Shown here piece by piece: positions 23,854 through 33,232 of a DNA stretch of 64,000 nt. Position 1 is the stretch's first letter, and every line of letters begins with the position of its first letter. Origin of the DNA: an uncultured Eubacteriales bacterium (GTDB taxonomy: Bacteria; Bacillota; Clostridia; Oscillospirales; Oscillospiraceae); contig UQYT01000004.1 of NCBI GenBank assembly GCA_900545405.1, positions 1-64,000 on the forward strand, given 5' to 3'. The position numbers and the translations under genes were made by a program. The notes beneath the pieces are model-generated. The model ran no database searches. It saw only the letters and a list, made by a program, of their open reading frames with translations, and was not told the origin of the DNA.

Positions 23854-24661
23854 CCTCGTCCTCCCCCGTCAGCTCGTCCATGAGATAGCGTATCTCCTCC
23901 GCCAGGCGGTCCGCGAGGCGGTTCCACGCGCCCTGGGTGGCGAGTTTGGGCGGCCTGATGTCCGTCTCGCCCAGGCAGAGGATGCGCTCGTCCAGGTCCG
24001 GCCAGAGTGCGGCCAGGGCGTCGCCCTGCTCCTCTGTCATGCAGAGCGCGGCGTCATAGCTCTCGAGCAGGGCTCGGTCGGCCCGGCGGGGCACGGCGGT
24101 GGAGATGTCGAGGCCGTACCTCTCCGCGGCGCGGACGGCCTTTGCGTCCGGGCCGGAGACGCACTCCCCCGCCGAGGCGGCGGCGCCGCGCAGCTCCGGG
24201 CAGTTCGCGTCCTTTGCGGCCTGGGCGAACATCGCCGCGGCCATGGCCGCGAGGCCCGAGCCGTCCGCGTCCACAAAGAGCACGCTCTCCGCCTCCAGAG
24301 GCTCGTCCTCCAAGCCCGAGAGCAGCCAGGCCACGTGTTCGGCGTCCCAGCGCTCCAGGCTCCGGTCGTAGGCCAGGTTCTCGAGGTGGTGCGTCAGTTC
24401 GTGCTTGAGCGTCTTTGCAAGCTCGCGCTTCCAGCGCTCGGGCGGCGCGGCGGCAAAGCGCTCCTTGAATGAGCCGTAGTATATCTCGATGTGGCGGCCC
24501 ATCTGGTCCACGAAGTACATGCCCATGACCAGCAGCCCGTGCTCGTCCGTGCGCCGGGCGGGCAGGAGGTTCACGCCGCCGTTGAGCTTGTCGAATATCT
24601 CCTCCGGGAGGCTGTCGGCCGCCTCGTCCAGCATGGCGGCGGCTTCTTCAAACGTCACCAT
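23840..24661 (-). CDS. Zincin metallopeptidase fused to a degenerate LMW phosphatase domain
   Basis: Residues ~1-115 match the small zincin family PF06262 (EEAAAMLDEAADSLPEEIFD at the start and the HExxH motif in TLKHELTHHLENL). Residues ~125-273 follow the low-molecular-weight protein tyrosine phosphatase fold from VLFVDADGSGLAAMAAAMF to PDLDERILCLGETDIRPP. The phosphatase CX5R loop is destroyed: the Cys is Asp and the Arg is absent, so that half cannot catalyse. Fusion of these families is unusual; the second half may bind phosphotyrosine or a partner. An intact phosphatase of the same family is at 31982-32479. Confidence 0.78.
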   Translation of the reverse strand: MVTFEEAAAMLDEAADSLPEEIFDKLNGGVNLLPARRTDEHGLLVMGMYFVDQMGRHIEIYYGSFKERFAAAPPERWKRELAKTLKHELTHHLENLAYDRSLERWDAEHVAWLLSGLEDEPLEAESVLFVDADGSGLAAMAAAMFAQAAKDANCPELRGAAASAGECVSGPDAKAVRAAERYGLDISTAVPRRADRALLESYDAALCMTEEQGDALAALWPDLDERILCLGETDIRPPKLATQGAWNRLADRLAEEIRYLMDELTGEDEDEDS

Positions 24662-24662
24662 G

Positions 24663-27218
24663 TCAATGCGCCTCCGCCCAGGAATGTCCGCTGTGCGCCT
24701 CGGCTATGAGCGGCACCGTGAGCTGCACCGCGCGCTCCATCTCCTCCTCAAGCAGCGCGGCGACCCGCTCCGCCTCGGCCTCCGGGCACTCTGCGATAAG
24801 CTCGTCGTGCACCTGCAAAAGCAGCCGGGCCTCCAGGCCCTCGGCGCGCAGGCGGCGGCGGACGTTGACCATGGCGAGCTTTATGATGTCCGCGGCGGCA
24901 CCCTGGATGGGCATGTTCCGCGCCACGCGCTCGCCGAAGCTGCGGGTGTTGAAGTTCGAGGCCTTGAGCTCCGGCACCGGGCGGCGGCGGCCGAAGATGG
25001 TCTCGACATAGCCCTTTTCCTTGGCCTCGGCTATGACGCGCTCCATATACTCGCGCACGCCGTGGTACTTTTGCAGATACGCCTCGATATACGCCCTCGC
25101 CTCGGCGGGGCTGACCTTGATGTCCTGCGCCAGAGAGAAGGCGGATATGCCGTACACGATGCCGAAGTTGACGGCCTTGGCGCTGCTGCGCTGCTGCGCC
25201 GTGACCTCGGAGAGCGGCACGCCGAACACCTGAGAGGCCGTGACGGCGTGGATGTCCTCCCCGCTCCTGAACGCCTCGCGCATCGTCTCGTCGCCCGAGA
25301 TGTGGGCGAGCAGGCGGAGCTCTATCTGGCTGTAATCCGCGTCCACGAGCAGGCAGCCGGGAGCGGCGACGAACATGCGGCGTATCTGCGCGCCCAGCTC
25401 GCGCCGGACGGGGATGTTTTGCAGATTGGGCTCCGTGCTCGAGAGGCGGCCCGTGGCGGTTACGGTCATCTTGAAGCAGGTGTGTATGCGCCCGTCGGCG
25501 GAGATGACCTTGAGCAGGCCGTCCGCGTAGGTGCTCTTGAGCTTCGTGAGCATGCGGTATTCGAGGATATCGCCGATTATCGGGTGCTTGCCGATGAGCT
25601 TTTCGAGGACGTCGGCGTTGGTGCTCCAGCCGGTCTTGGTCTTTTTGCCCGCCGGGAGCATCAGCTCCTCGAAGAGCACCTCGCCGAGCTGCTTGGGCGA
25701 GTTTATGTTGAACTCGTGCCCGGCCATGTCCCAGATGCCGCGCTGGAGCGCGTCTATGCCCGCGGTCAGGCTCTCGCCGAAGTCGGAGAGCGCCTTGCGG
25801 TCCACGAGGAAGCCCGCGCGCTCCATCTCGGCCAGCACCTCGCAGAGCGGGAGCTCGATCTCGTCGTAGAGCCTAGCCGCGCCGTTTGCCTCAATTTTGG
25901 CGCGCATGGGGGCGATGAGCTCCAGCACCGCCTGGGCGGCGGGCAGCTCCGCGCCGAGGTGGCGCTGCGTGAGCTTGGGAAGGTCATAGGAGCTCTCTGT
26001 CGGGTCCAGGACGTAGGCGGCGAGCTCCGTGTCGAACACGAAGCCCTCCGTGCCGAGCCCCTCGGCCAGCACTAGGCCCATGAGGTCCTTCACGCCGTGC
26101 GCGGATTTTTTGACCTCGCCAGAGAACAGCAGCCGGAGCAGGCGGTTGTAGTCCTCGCCGAGCTCGGCCCAGTTGAGCGTGAAGATGCTCTCCCCGTCGC
26201 AGACCATGATGCTGTCGAGGTTCCCCTCCGGGCAGAAGATGCCGACGGTCTCGGCGGCGCGGATGCGGTGCTCGGCCTCCTCGGCGCTGATGGGCGCGAT
26301 TTCAGGCAGGGCGCGGCTGACGGCCTCGGCGGCGGCCTCCGGCGCGGGGGCGAGGCCCCACTTTTCGATGAATTTCCTGAAGCCGAGGCGATTTAGCACC
26401 TCATAGAGCTCCGGGCCGAAGTCGGCTTTCCACGCCGCCTCGGCGGGGTCGAGCTCCACGGGGGCGTCACGGCTGATGGTGGCGAGGGTGTAGGACATCT
26501 TTGCGCTGTCCCGTCCCGCGTCGAGCTTCTTGCGGACGCTGTCCTTGATGTCCAGCGTCTCGAGATTCGCGTAAATGTTCTCCACGGTGCCGAAGCGGCG
26601 CACGAGGTCGAGGGCGGTCTTTTCGCCTATGCCGGGCACGCCGGGGATGTTGTCCGAGGCGTCGCCCATCAGGGCCTTGAGGTCCACCATGAGCGGCGGG
26701 GCGAAGCCGTATTCCTCGGTAAAGCGCGCCTTGTCGTAGAGTATCGTCTCCGTCTGGCCCATGCGGGTCTTGACGTGCAGCACGCTGGTCGTGTCGGTGA
26801 TGAGCTGGAAGCTGTCCTTGTCGCCGGTGACTATCTCGCACTCCCAGCCGGACTTTTCGCACTTTGCCGCGACGGAGCCGAGCACGTCGTCCGCCTCCCA
26901 GCCCTCGGCCTCGAGCCGGCGGATGTGCATCGCGTCGAGCGTCTCCTTCAAGAGCGGCATCTGCACCGCGAGGTCGTCCGGCATCGGCTTGCGCTGGGCC
27001 TTGTAGCCCTCGAACATGTCGTGCCGGAAGGTCGGCGCTGGCAGGTCGAAGGCCACGCAGAGCGAGTCCGGCGCCTCGCCGTCCAGGAGCTTTTGCAGTA
27101 TGGCAAGGAAGCCGTAGACCGCGTTCGTCGGCGTGCCGTCCGGCGCGTTGAGGGGCCGGACGCCGTAAAAGGCGCGGTTCACTATGCTGTTGCCGTCGAG
27201 TATCATCAGCTTATTCAT
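24663..27218 (-). CDS. polA: DNA polymerase I
   Basis: This 851-residue protein has an N-terminal 5'-3' exonuclease (GNSIVNRAFYGVRPL, ALMGDASDNIPGVPGIGEKT), a middle 3'-5' exonuclease-like domain and a family A polymerase domain (VDADYSQIELRLLAH, RSSAKAVNFGIVYGIS, LLQVHDELIAE). The proofreading site is degenerate: the ExoI Asp-x-Glu is not seen (GIFCPEGNLDSIMV), as in many Firmicutes Pol I. The start at 27218 is the conserved MNKLMILDGNSIVNR; a longer frame is an overlap with the upstream gene. Confidence 0.96.
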   Translation of the reverse strand: MNKLMILDGNSIVNRAFYGVRPLNAPDGTPTNAVYGFLAILQKLLDGEAPDSLCVAFDLPAPTFRHDMFEGYKAQRKPMPDDLAVQMPLLKETLDAMHIRRLEAEGWEADDVLGSVAAKCEKSGWECEIVTGDKDSFQLITDTTSVLHVKTRMGQTETILYDKARFTEEYGFAPPLMVDLKALMGDASDNIPGVPGIGEKTALDLVRRFGTVENIYANLETLDIKDSVRKKLDAGRDSAKMSYTLATISRDAPVELDPAEAAWKADFGPELYEVLNRLGFRKFIEKWGLAPAPEAAAEAVSRALPEIAPISAEEAEHRIRAAETVGIFCPEGNLDSIMVCDGESIFTLNWAELGEDYNRLLRLLFSGEVKKSAHGVKDLMGLVLAEGLGTEGFVFDTELAAYVLDPTESSYDLPKLTQRHLGAELPAAQAVLELIAPMRAKIEANGAARLYDEIELPLCEVLAEMERAGFLVDRKALSDFGESLTAGIDALQRGIWDMAGHEFNINSPKQLGEVLFEELMLPAGKKTKTGWSTNADVLEKLIGKHPIIGDILEYRMLTKLKSTYADGLLKVISADGRIHTCFKMTVTATGRLSSTEPNLQNIPVRRELGAQIRRMFVAAPGCLLVDADYSQIELRLLAHISGDETMREAFRSGEDIHAVTASQVFGVPLSEVTAQQRSSAKAVNFGIVYGISAFSLAQDIKVSPAEARAYIEAYLQKYHGVREYMERVIAEAKEKGYVETIFGRRRPVPELKASNFNTRSFGERVARNMPIQGAAADIIKLAMVNVRRRLRAEGLEARLLLQVHDELIAECPEAEAERVAALLEEEMERAVQLTVPLIAEAHSGHSWAEAH

Positions 27219-28476
27219 TGTCGGGCATCTCCAAAGTTCCAAAAATACGCTCGCAGTCCGCAAGCGCCTCGCCGAGCGCGGCGTACAGCGCGGGCGTTAT
27301 GACCCCGCCGCGGTCGTCCCCGGCCTCGTAGTCGGCCATGGCGGCGCGGATGTCCCAGAGCCTGCGGCCCCTGGTCACGCCGTAGTCGGCCAGGTTCAGC
27401 ATTATCATGGGTATGTATTCGCAGCCGCTTATCTCCGTCTCCCCCGTCGCCGGGTCCTTGGTGAGCTCAAGCTGCACCATGGCCGTGAGGTCGGTGTACG
27501 GCTTTGTCTGGGCCGAGAGCAGGTTGCCCAGGCAGTAGCAGACGAAGCCCGTGCGGGTGCTGCCGTCCGCGTTTGTTATCTCTCGCAGCTCCATCGGCTC
27601 CGGCACGTGCGGGTGGCCGCCGATGATGAGGTCCGCGCCCTCGGCAAAGAAGTAGTCCGCCAGCTCCTGCTGCCTCTGCGTAGCGCCGGTGACGTACTCC
27701 CCGCCCCAGTGGACGCTGACGGCGATGATGTCGGTGTCGAGCGCCCGGGCCGCGGCCATGTCGGCGTCGAGCATGTCGTAGTCGACCTTGGAGCAGTAGG
27801 TCATGTAGTCCGTAGTGTAGACGTTCAGCCCGTACTCCACGCCGTCCACGGGTATGCCGTTGGTACCGTAGGTGTAGTTTAGGAAGGCTATGCTTATGCC
27901 GTTCAGCTCCTCGACGAGGATGCCGTTATTCTCGTCACGCTCCGCCTGCGTGCGGTAAGCGCCCACGTGCTCGAGCCCCGCGTCGTCGAGGACATCCAGC
28001 GTGCGGACTATGCCCTCGTGCCAGGCGTCCATGGCGTGGTTGCTGGCCATGTTCACCTGGTCGAAGCCTATCTCCTTGAGAGAATACGCAAGGCCGTCCG
28101 GGACGTGGAAAAGCGGATAGCCCGTCCACTTGCCGTCGCCGGTGAAGGCGCCCTCAAAGCAGCAGAGGGCCCAGTCCGCGTCCGCGACATAGTGGGCTAC
28201 GTCCTCGAAGATGGGCGCATAGTCGTATTCGCCCTCGGGCGTCAGCGCCTCGTCGTTGAGCGGGGTGTGCATGACGAGGTCGCCCGCGAGCGTGAGCGTC
28301 ACGCTGCTCGGCGTCGGCTCAGGTGTCGGCTCAGGCGTAGGTTCGGGCGTGGACACGGGCGCGGGCGTCGCGGCGCTTACGGGCTCTGGCAGTTCGGCGG
28401 GGGCAGGCGCCTCGCCGCAGGCGGCGAGGGTCAGGAGCAGTGCGGCGCAAAGCAGCGCCGCGGCGGCACGTTTCAT
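27211..28476 (-). CDS. CapA-family lipoprotein (poly-gamma-glutamate capsule-like phosphatase fold)
   Basis: This 421-residue protein has a lipoprotein signal (LTLAAC, Cys20) and a Pro/Thr/Glu linker of tandem PTPEPTPEPT, then the CapA/PGA_cap fold: LTLAGDLVMHTPLNDE, FNQVNMASNHAMD-like QVNMASNHAMDAW, SVHWGGEYVTGAT and GGHPHVPEPMEL. Such proteins are extracellular metal-dependent phosphatase-like enzymes. It sits between uvrB (one-base overlap) and polA (eight-base overlap), an odd place for a surface lipoprotein. Confidence 0.88.
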   Translation of the reverse strand: MKRAAAALLCAALLLTLAACGEAPAPAELPEPVSAATPAPVSTPEPTPEPTPEPTPSSVTLTLAGDLVMHTPLNDEALTPEGEYDYAPIFEDVAHYVADADWALCCFEGAFTGDGKWTGYPLFHVPDGLAYSLKEIGFDQVNMASNHAMDAWHEGIVRTLDVLDDAGLEHVGAYRTQAERDENNGILVEELNGISIAFLNYTYGTNGIPVDGVEYGLNVYTTDYMTYCSKVDYDMLDADMAAARALDTDIIAVSVHWGGEYVTGATQRQQELADYFFAEGADLIIGGHPHVPEPMELREITNADGSTRTGFVCYCLGNLLSAQTKPYTDLTAMVQLELTKDPATGETEISGCEYIPMIMLNLADYGVTRGRRLWDIRAAMADYEAGDDRGGVITPALYAALGEALADCERIFGTLEMPDNE

Positions 28477-30443
28477 TATTTTTCACCCCTCAGCTTGATG
28501 AGCTGGTCACGCAGCACGGCGGCGTACTCGAACTCGAGCATCTTCGCCGCCTCGCGCATCTTCTTCTCGAGCTTGGCGATCTCCTCGCGCCGCTCGGACT
28601 CGGTCATCTTCAATCCGTCGCGGCGGCGGGCAGCCTTGTCGGTCTCGGGGGACAGTTCTATTATGTCGTGCACGCTCTTGATTATAGTCTGCGGCACGAT
28701 GCCGTGGGCCTTGTTGTATGCGTCCTGCTTTTTGCGGCGGCGCTCCGTCTCGGTTATGGCCGCCTTCATGGAGGGCGTCTCGGTGTCGGCGTACATTATG
28801 ACCAGGCCCTCGGCGTTGCGCGCGGCACGGCCTATGGTCTGGATGAGGCTCGTCTCGCTGCGGAGGAAGCCCTCCTTGTCCGCGTCGAGGATGGCGACCA
28901 GGCTGACCTCGGGCAGGTCCAGGCCCTCGCGCAGGAGGTTTATGCCCACGAGCACGTCGAACTCGCCGAGGCGCAGGTCGCGGATTATCTCCATGCGCTC
29001 GATGGCGCCGATGTCGTGGTGCATGTAGCGGCACCTTATCCCCGCTCCGGTGAGGTAGGCAGAGAGGTCCTCGGCCATCTTCTTGGTGAGCGTCGTCACC
29101 AGCGTGCGCTGGTTTTTGGCGATGCGGGCCTTTATCTCGTCCATGAGGTCGTCTATCTGACCCTCCACGGGGCGGACTGAGATCTCGGGGTCGAGCAGGC
29201 CGGTCGGGCGGATTATCTGCTCCGCTATCTGGCCTGAGCGCTCCCGCTCGTACTGGCCCGGCGTGGCGGAGACGTACACCGCCTGGCCGATACGCTGCTG
29301 GAACTCCTCAAACTTGAGCGGCCGGTTGTCGAAGGCCGAGGGCAGGCGGAAGCCGTAGTTCACCAGGGCCTCCTTCCTCGCCCGGTCGCCGCGGTACATG
29401 GCGCGCACCTGCGGGAGCGTGACGTGGGACTCGTCCACGAAGAGGACAAAGTCCTTCGGGAAGTAGTCTAGCAGCGTCATCGGCGCGCTGCCGGGGGCGC
29501 GACCGGAGATTATGCGGCTGTAATTCTCGATGCCGGAGCAGTAGCCGAGCTCCTGTATCATCTCGATGTCGAAGTTCGTGCGCTGCTCTATGCGCTGGGC
29601 CTCGAGGTACTTGTCCTGGCTCTTGAAAAACGCCACGCGCTCGTCGCACTCGCGGCGTATCTCCTTCACCGCGCGCTGGAGCTTTTCCTTCGGCGTGATA
29701 TAGTGGCTCGCCGGGAAGATGGGGATGTTCGTCAGGCGGCGGATGACCTCGCCGGTGACGGGGTTTATCTCGCTCACGCGGTCTATCTCGTCGCCGAAGA
29801 ACTCGACGCGGATGGCGCTGTCCTTGTAATACGCGGGCCAGACCTCCACAGTGTCGCCCCGGACGCGGATCATGTTGCGCTCGAAGGCGATGTCGTTGCG
29901 CTCATAGCGTATCTCGATGAGGCGCTTTATCATCTCGTCGCGCGGTATCTCCAGCCCCACGCGGATGGGGACCATCATCTTTTCAAAGTCCTCCGGCTCG
30001 CCCAGGCCGTATATGCAGCTCACGGACGCGACGACGATGACGTCCCGCCGCTCCAGCAGCGAGGCCGTGGCCGAGAGGCGCAGGCGGTCGATCTCCTCGT
30101 TGGTGGCGGCGTCCTTCTCGATGTAGGTGTCGGTCGTGGGGATGTAGGCCTCGGGCTGGTAGTAGTCGTAGTAGGATACGAAATACTCCACGGCGTTGTC
30201 CGGGAAGAACTCACGGAACTCGCTGCAAAGCTGGGCCGCGAGGGTCTTGTTGTGCGCCAGGACGAGCGTGGGCCGCTGCACGCGCTCTATGACCTTGGCC
30301 ATGGTATAGGTCTTGCCGGAACCGGTGACGCCGAGCAGCGTCTGCTCGGCTATCCCCTGCTCCAGACCCCTGGCCAGCGTGTCAATGGCCTCCGGCTGAT
30401 CTCCGGATGGCACATACTTGCTGACAACATGAAAATCCGGCAT
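28476..30443 (-). CDS. uvrB: Excinuclease ABC subunit UvrB
   Basis: This 655-residue protein starts MPDFHVVSKYVPSGDQPEAI. It has Walker A GVTGSGKTYTMAKV, the beta-hairpin YYDYYQPEAYIPTTDTYIEK, DESHVTLPQVRAMY, the helicase VI region RAARNAEGLVIMYAD and a C-terminal UVR domain. It opens DNA at lesions for UvrC. The start follows AAAGGAGAAACC. It is the first gene of the seven-gene operon. Confidence 0.97.
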   Translation of the reverse strand: MPDFHVVSKYVPSGDQPEAIDTLARGLEQGIAEQTLLGVTGSGKTYTMAKVIERVQRPTLVLAHNKTLAAQLCSEFREFFPDNAVEYFVSYYDYYQPEAYIPTTDTYIEKDAATNEEIDRLRLSATASLLERRDVIVVASVSCIYGLGEPEDFEKMMVPIRVGLEIPRDEMIKRLIEIRYERNDIAFERNMIRVRGDTVEVWPAYYKDSAIRVEFFGDEIDRVSEINPVTGEVIRRLTNIPIFPASHYITPKEKLQRAVKEIRRECDERVAFFKSQDKYLEAQRIEQRTNFDIEMIQELGYCSGIENYSRIISGRAPGSAPMTLLDYFPKDFVLFVDESHVTLPQVRAMYRGDRARKEALVNYGFRLPSAFDNRPLKFEEFQQRIGQAVYVSATPGQYERERSGQIAEQIIRPTGLLDPEISVRPVEGQIDDLMDEIKARIAKNQRTLVTTLTKKMAEDLSAYLTGAGIRCRYMHHDIGAIERMEIIRDLRLGEFDVLVGINLLREGLDLPEVSLVAILDADKEGFLRSETSLIQTIGRAARNAEGLVIMYADTETPSMKAAITETERRRKKQDAYNKAHGIVPQTIIKSVHDIIELSPETDKAARRRDGLKMTESERREEIAKLEKKMREAAKMLEFEYAAVLRDQLIKLRGEK

Positions 30444-30545
30444 GGTTTCTCCTTTTTTGCTCAAACTTATTCAGGATATTTTACCACATCCGCCCCCGCC
30501 TTGAAAAGCCCCGGCGGCTATTTTTGCCCCTTTCGCCGCAGGCGC

Positions 30546-30574
30546 TTGGCAATTTGGAAAAGGTGTGCTAATAT
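30546..30574 (+). promoter_or_regulatory. Promoter of acetyltransferase gene
   Basis: TTGGCA (30546-30551), 17-base spacer, TAATAT (30569-30574). Confidence 0.6.
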
Positions 30575-30610
30575 TTCTTTACACTACGTATTTTGGGAGG
30601 GCGAGTTTGG

Positions 30611-31192
30611 TTGACTGAACGCGAAAAGATGGAAATGGGCCTGTGGTACGATGCGAACTACGACGTGCAGCTCGGCGAGATACGCGCCGAGGCAAAGGAG
30701 CTGTGCCGTCAGCTCGGCCTCACGCCTCCGACGGATACCGCTGAGTGCGAGCGCATACTGCGCAAGCTGCTGCCGAACATGGGCCGGGATGTCAGCATAC
30801 TCGCGCCCTTCATTGTCGATTACGGCTTCAACTGCTTCATCGGCGACCACAGCTTTATAAATCACGGCGCGTATCTCATGGACTGCGCGCCGATACGCCT
30901 CGGCTCGCACTGCTTTGTCGGTCCCAGCTGCGGTATGTACACAGCCATCCATCCCCTGCTTTCCGCCGAGCGCAACACCGGGCTTGAAAAGTGCGCGCCC
31001 ATCGTCATCGGCGACAACGTCTGGATAGGCGGCAACGTCACGATACTGCCCGGCGTGACCATAGGCGCGGGCTCCGTCATCGGCGCGGGCAGCGTGGTCA
31101 CGCGCGATATCCCCGCTGGGGTCATCGCCGTCGGCAACCCCTGCCGCGTGCTTCGCGAGATCGGCGAGGCCGACAGCATAGATAGAGAATAA
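30611..31192 (+). CDS. Maltose/galactoside O-acetyltransferase family (LacA/Maa-like)
   Basis: This 193-residue left-handed beta-helix protein has LTEREKMEMGLWYDANYD at the start and the catalytic-His segment MYTAIHPL. The conserved hexapeptide stretch (IVIGDNVWIGGNVTILPGVT) is followed by VTRDIPAGVIAVGNPCRV. Family members acetylate the 6-OH of sugars. Start is TTG 30611, ten bases after GGGAGG. Confidence 0.88.
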   Translation: MTEREKMEMGLWYDANYDVQLGEIRAEAKELCRQLGLTPPTDTAECERILRKLLPNMGRDVSILAPFIVDYGFNCFIGDHSFINHGAYLMDCAPIRLGSHCFVGPSCGMYTAIHPLLSAERNTGLEKCAPIVIGDNVWIGGNVTILPGVTIGAGSVIGAGSVVTRDIPAGVIAVGNPCRVLREIGEADSIDRE

Positions 31193-31211
31193 CTCCAAAG
31201 AGGGGACCATC

Positions 31212-31943
31212 TTGAAATCCTGCAAAGCGAACGACAAATACTACCTGACCTGCGAGAGGAACTGGGTCTACTTCACGCTGATCTGCGTGGCCGGCTTTTG
31301 GGGCGCGTACACCTATCTGCTGCGCGGAAACATCTTCTGCAACGCGCAGACCGGCAACGTCGTGCTCATGGGCCTCGCGCTCGGCTCCGCGGAGTGGGGC
31401 AAGGCGCTGTACTATCTCGTGCCCATCTCGGCCTATATCCTCGGCTCATTTGTCTCCGAGCTGCTCCCCAATCCGATAAAGCACCGCTTTTTTGTACGCT
31501 GGGACACCGTGCTCATATTCATTGAAATGGCCGCGGTGCTGATACTGGGCTGCATCCCCGATTCCGCGCCGGTGCAGATATCGCAGGTCATCATAAACTT
31601 CCTCGCCTCCATGCAGTATAACACCTTCCGCCAGGCCGAGGGCGTCGCCGTGGCCACGACCTTTGTCACCAACCACATCCGCCAGGTCGGCATCGGCCTC
31701 GCCAAGGAGCTGCACCACCGCAGAAGCTCTGACAAGTCCCACCGCGAAAAGTGGGCGCGCCACGCGGGCATGCTGTTCTTCTTCGCCGTCGGCGCGGTGG
31801 TGGGCACGGTGTTCTGCCACCTCATAGCCGGCAAGGCCATCTGGGTGACCATCCTCCCCCTCGCAGTCATCTTCGTCACCCTCCTGCACGCCGACCTCAC
31901 CACGGAAAAGGAACTCTTCGAACAAAAACCCTCCGGCCATTGA
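31212..31943 (+). CDS. YoaK-family (DUF1275) membrane protein
   Basis: This 243-residue protein has about six membrane helices, with YYLTCERNWVYFTLICVAGF, FCNAQTGNVVLMGLALGS and YNTFRQAEGVAVATTFVTNH, typical of the YoaK/DUF1275 family. Function of the family is unknown. Start is TTG 31212 after GAGGGG. Confidence 0.85.
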   Translation: MKSCKANDKYYLTCERNWVYFTLICVAGFWGAYTYLLRGNIFCNAQTGNVVLMGLALGSAEWGKALYYLVPISAYILGSFVSELLPNPIKHRFFVRWDTVLIFIEMAAVLILGCIPDSAPVQISQVIINFLASMQYNTFRQAEGVAVATTFVTNHIRQVGIGLAKELHHRRSSDKSHREKWARHAGMLFFFAVGAVVGTVFCHLIAGKAIWVTILPLAVIFVTLLHADLTTEKELFEQKPSGH

Positions 31944-31981
31944 TGCTAGCTGGGGCCGTTTATATTTGATGGAGCAAGAAT

Positions 31982-32479
31982 ATGACTAAAATACTGATGG
32001 TCTGCCACGGCAATATTTGCCGCAGTCCGATGGCGGAGTTTGTGTTTCGGGATATGGCGGCGAAGGCGGGGGTTGAGGTGGAGGTGGCTTCGGCGGCTAC
32101 CAGTGCGGAGGAGATCGGGAACCCCGTATATCCGCCGGTGCGGAGGCTGCTCTTGGAGCATGGGCTCGACCCCTCGGGCAAGACGGCGAGGCAGCTCAGG
32201 CGCTCCGAGTACGGCGACTGGGACCTCATCGTCGGCATGGACAGCGCCAACATCCGCAACATGAACCGCATCTTCGGCGGCGACCCGGAGCGCAAGCTCA
32301 TCCGCCTGCTCGACCTCACGCCCCTCAAGCGCGATGTCGCCGACCCCTGGTACACTCGCGACTTCGACGCCTGCTGGGACGACGTCACCCTCGGCTGCCG
32401 CGCCCTGCTCGAGCGCGTGCAAGCATGTGACGGGCGGCTGTTTTCCTTGACGCGCGTGGGTATTGGTTATAGAATATAG
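31982..32479 (+). CDS. Low-molecular-weight protein tyrosine phosphatase
   Basis: This 165-residue enzyme has the complete phosphatase loop MVCHGNICRSPMAEF (CX5RS, Cys near residue 8) and the general-acid DP (DVADPWYTRDF). Likely acts on phosphotyrosine in kinases or surface-polysaccharide regulators, but substrates are unknown. Its intact loop contrasts with the destroyed loop in the zincin fusion at 23840-24661. Confidence 0.92.
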   Translation: MTKILMVCHGNICRSPMAEFVFRDMAAKAGVEVEVASAATSAEEIGNPVYPPVRRLLLEHGLDPSGKTARQLRRSEYGDWDLIVGMDSANIRNMNRIFGGDPERKLIRLLDLTPLKRDVADPWYTRDFDACWDDVTLGCRALLERVQACDGRLFSLTRVGIGYRI

Positions 32480-32511
32480 TATCTCAAGTTGAGCGCATTG
32501 GAGGAAAAGCT

Positions 32512-33213
32512 TTGAAGAAGAGAAAACCCAGGGCGTTTATCCCCATATACGCCTTTGCGCTGGGCTGGATAGCCTGCGCGTTTTTCATACCGATGTACAC
32601 TCTCGGCGGGCTCGTGGGCAGCGTCGCCATTTCTGCTGCGGTGGCGGTCGTGGCCTGGTACACGGCCAAGATGATACTTGCCCGGAAGCCTGCCGAGCCT
32701 GAGCCGGAACCGGAGCCGGTCAAGAAGGAGGAGCCCGCTCTCAGTCCCGAGGTGCAGGCCATAATTGACGACGGCAAGCGCGCCATAAAGGAGATGGGCA
32801 GGCTCTACACCTCCATCAAAAATAACGATATTCGCCGCCGCATCAATGAACTCATGCGTATTTCGGATAAAATAGTCCAGGACGCCGTCAGCGACCCCTC
32901 GGACGTGCCGCAGATACGCAAGTTCCTCGACTACTACCTCCCCACCACGATAAAGCTGCTCAACGCCTACGACCGCATGAGCGACCAGGGCATCGAGGGC
33001 GAGAACCTCTCGAAGTCCATGTCCAGCATTGAGGACATGCTCGACACGGCGATAGACGCCTTCAAAAAGCAGCTCGACTCGCTCTTTGCCAACCAGGCGC
33101 TGGACATTGAGACGGACATCAGCGTCATGAACCAGATGCTGGCCCGTGAGGGCCTCTCCGACGACGACGCGGACGTGATAATCAAGACCGCGCGCTCCGG
33201 CAATTCGGATTGA
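32512..33213 (+). CDS. XpaC-like membrane protein
   Basis: This 233-residue protein has two N-terminal hydrophobic segments (residues ~8-55), then an acidic Pro/Glu linker and a mostly helical C-terminal domain from about residue 80. The layout matches XpaC-family proteins (5-bromo-4-chloroindolyl phosphate hydrolysis). It precedes telA, as XpaC does in Bacillus and relatives. Start is TTG 32512, seven bases after GGAGG. Confidence 0.75.
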   Translation: MKKRKPRAFIPIYAFALGWIACAFFIPMYTLGGLVGSVAISAAVAVVAWYTAKMILARKPAEPEPEPEPVKKEEPALSPEVQAIIDDGKRAIKEMGRLYTSIKNNDIRRRINELMRISDKIVQDAVSDPSDVPQIRKFLDYYLPTTIKLLNAYDRMSDQGIEGENLSKSMSSIEDMLDTAIDAFKKQLDSLFANQALDIETDISVMNQMLAREGLSDDDADVIIKTARSGNSD

Positions 33214-33232
33214 GAAAGGACAGTTGTTAAAG

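Noticed and set aside
28300..28365. Short tandem repeats considered as a possible CRISPR or regulatory array
   Set aside because: They encode the PTPEPT linker of the CapA-like lipoprotein and have no unique spacers.
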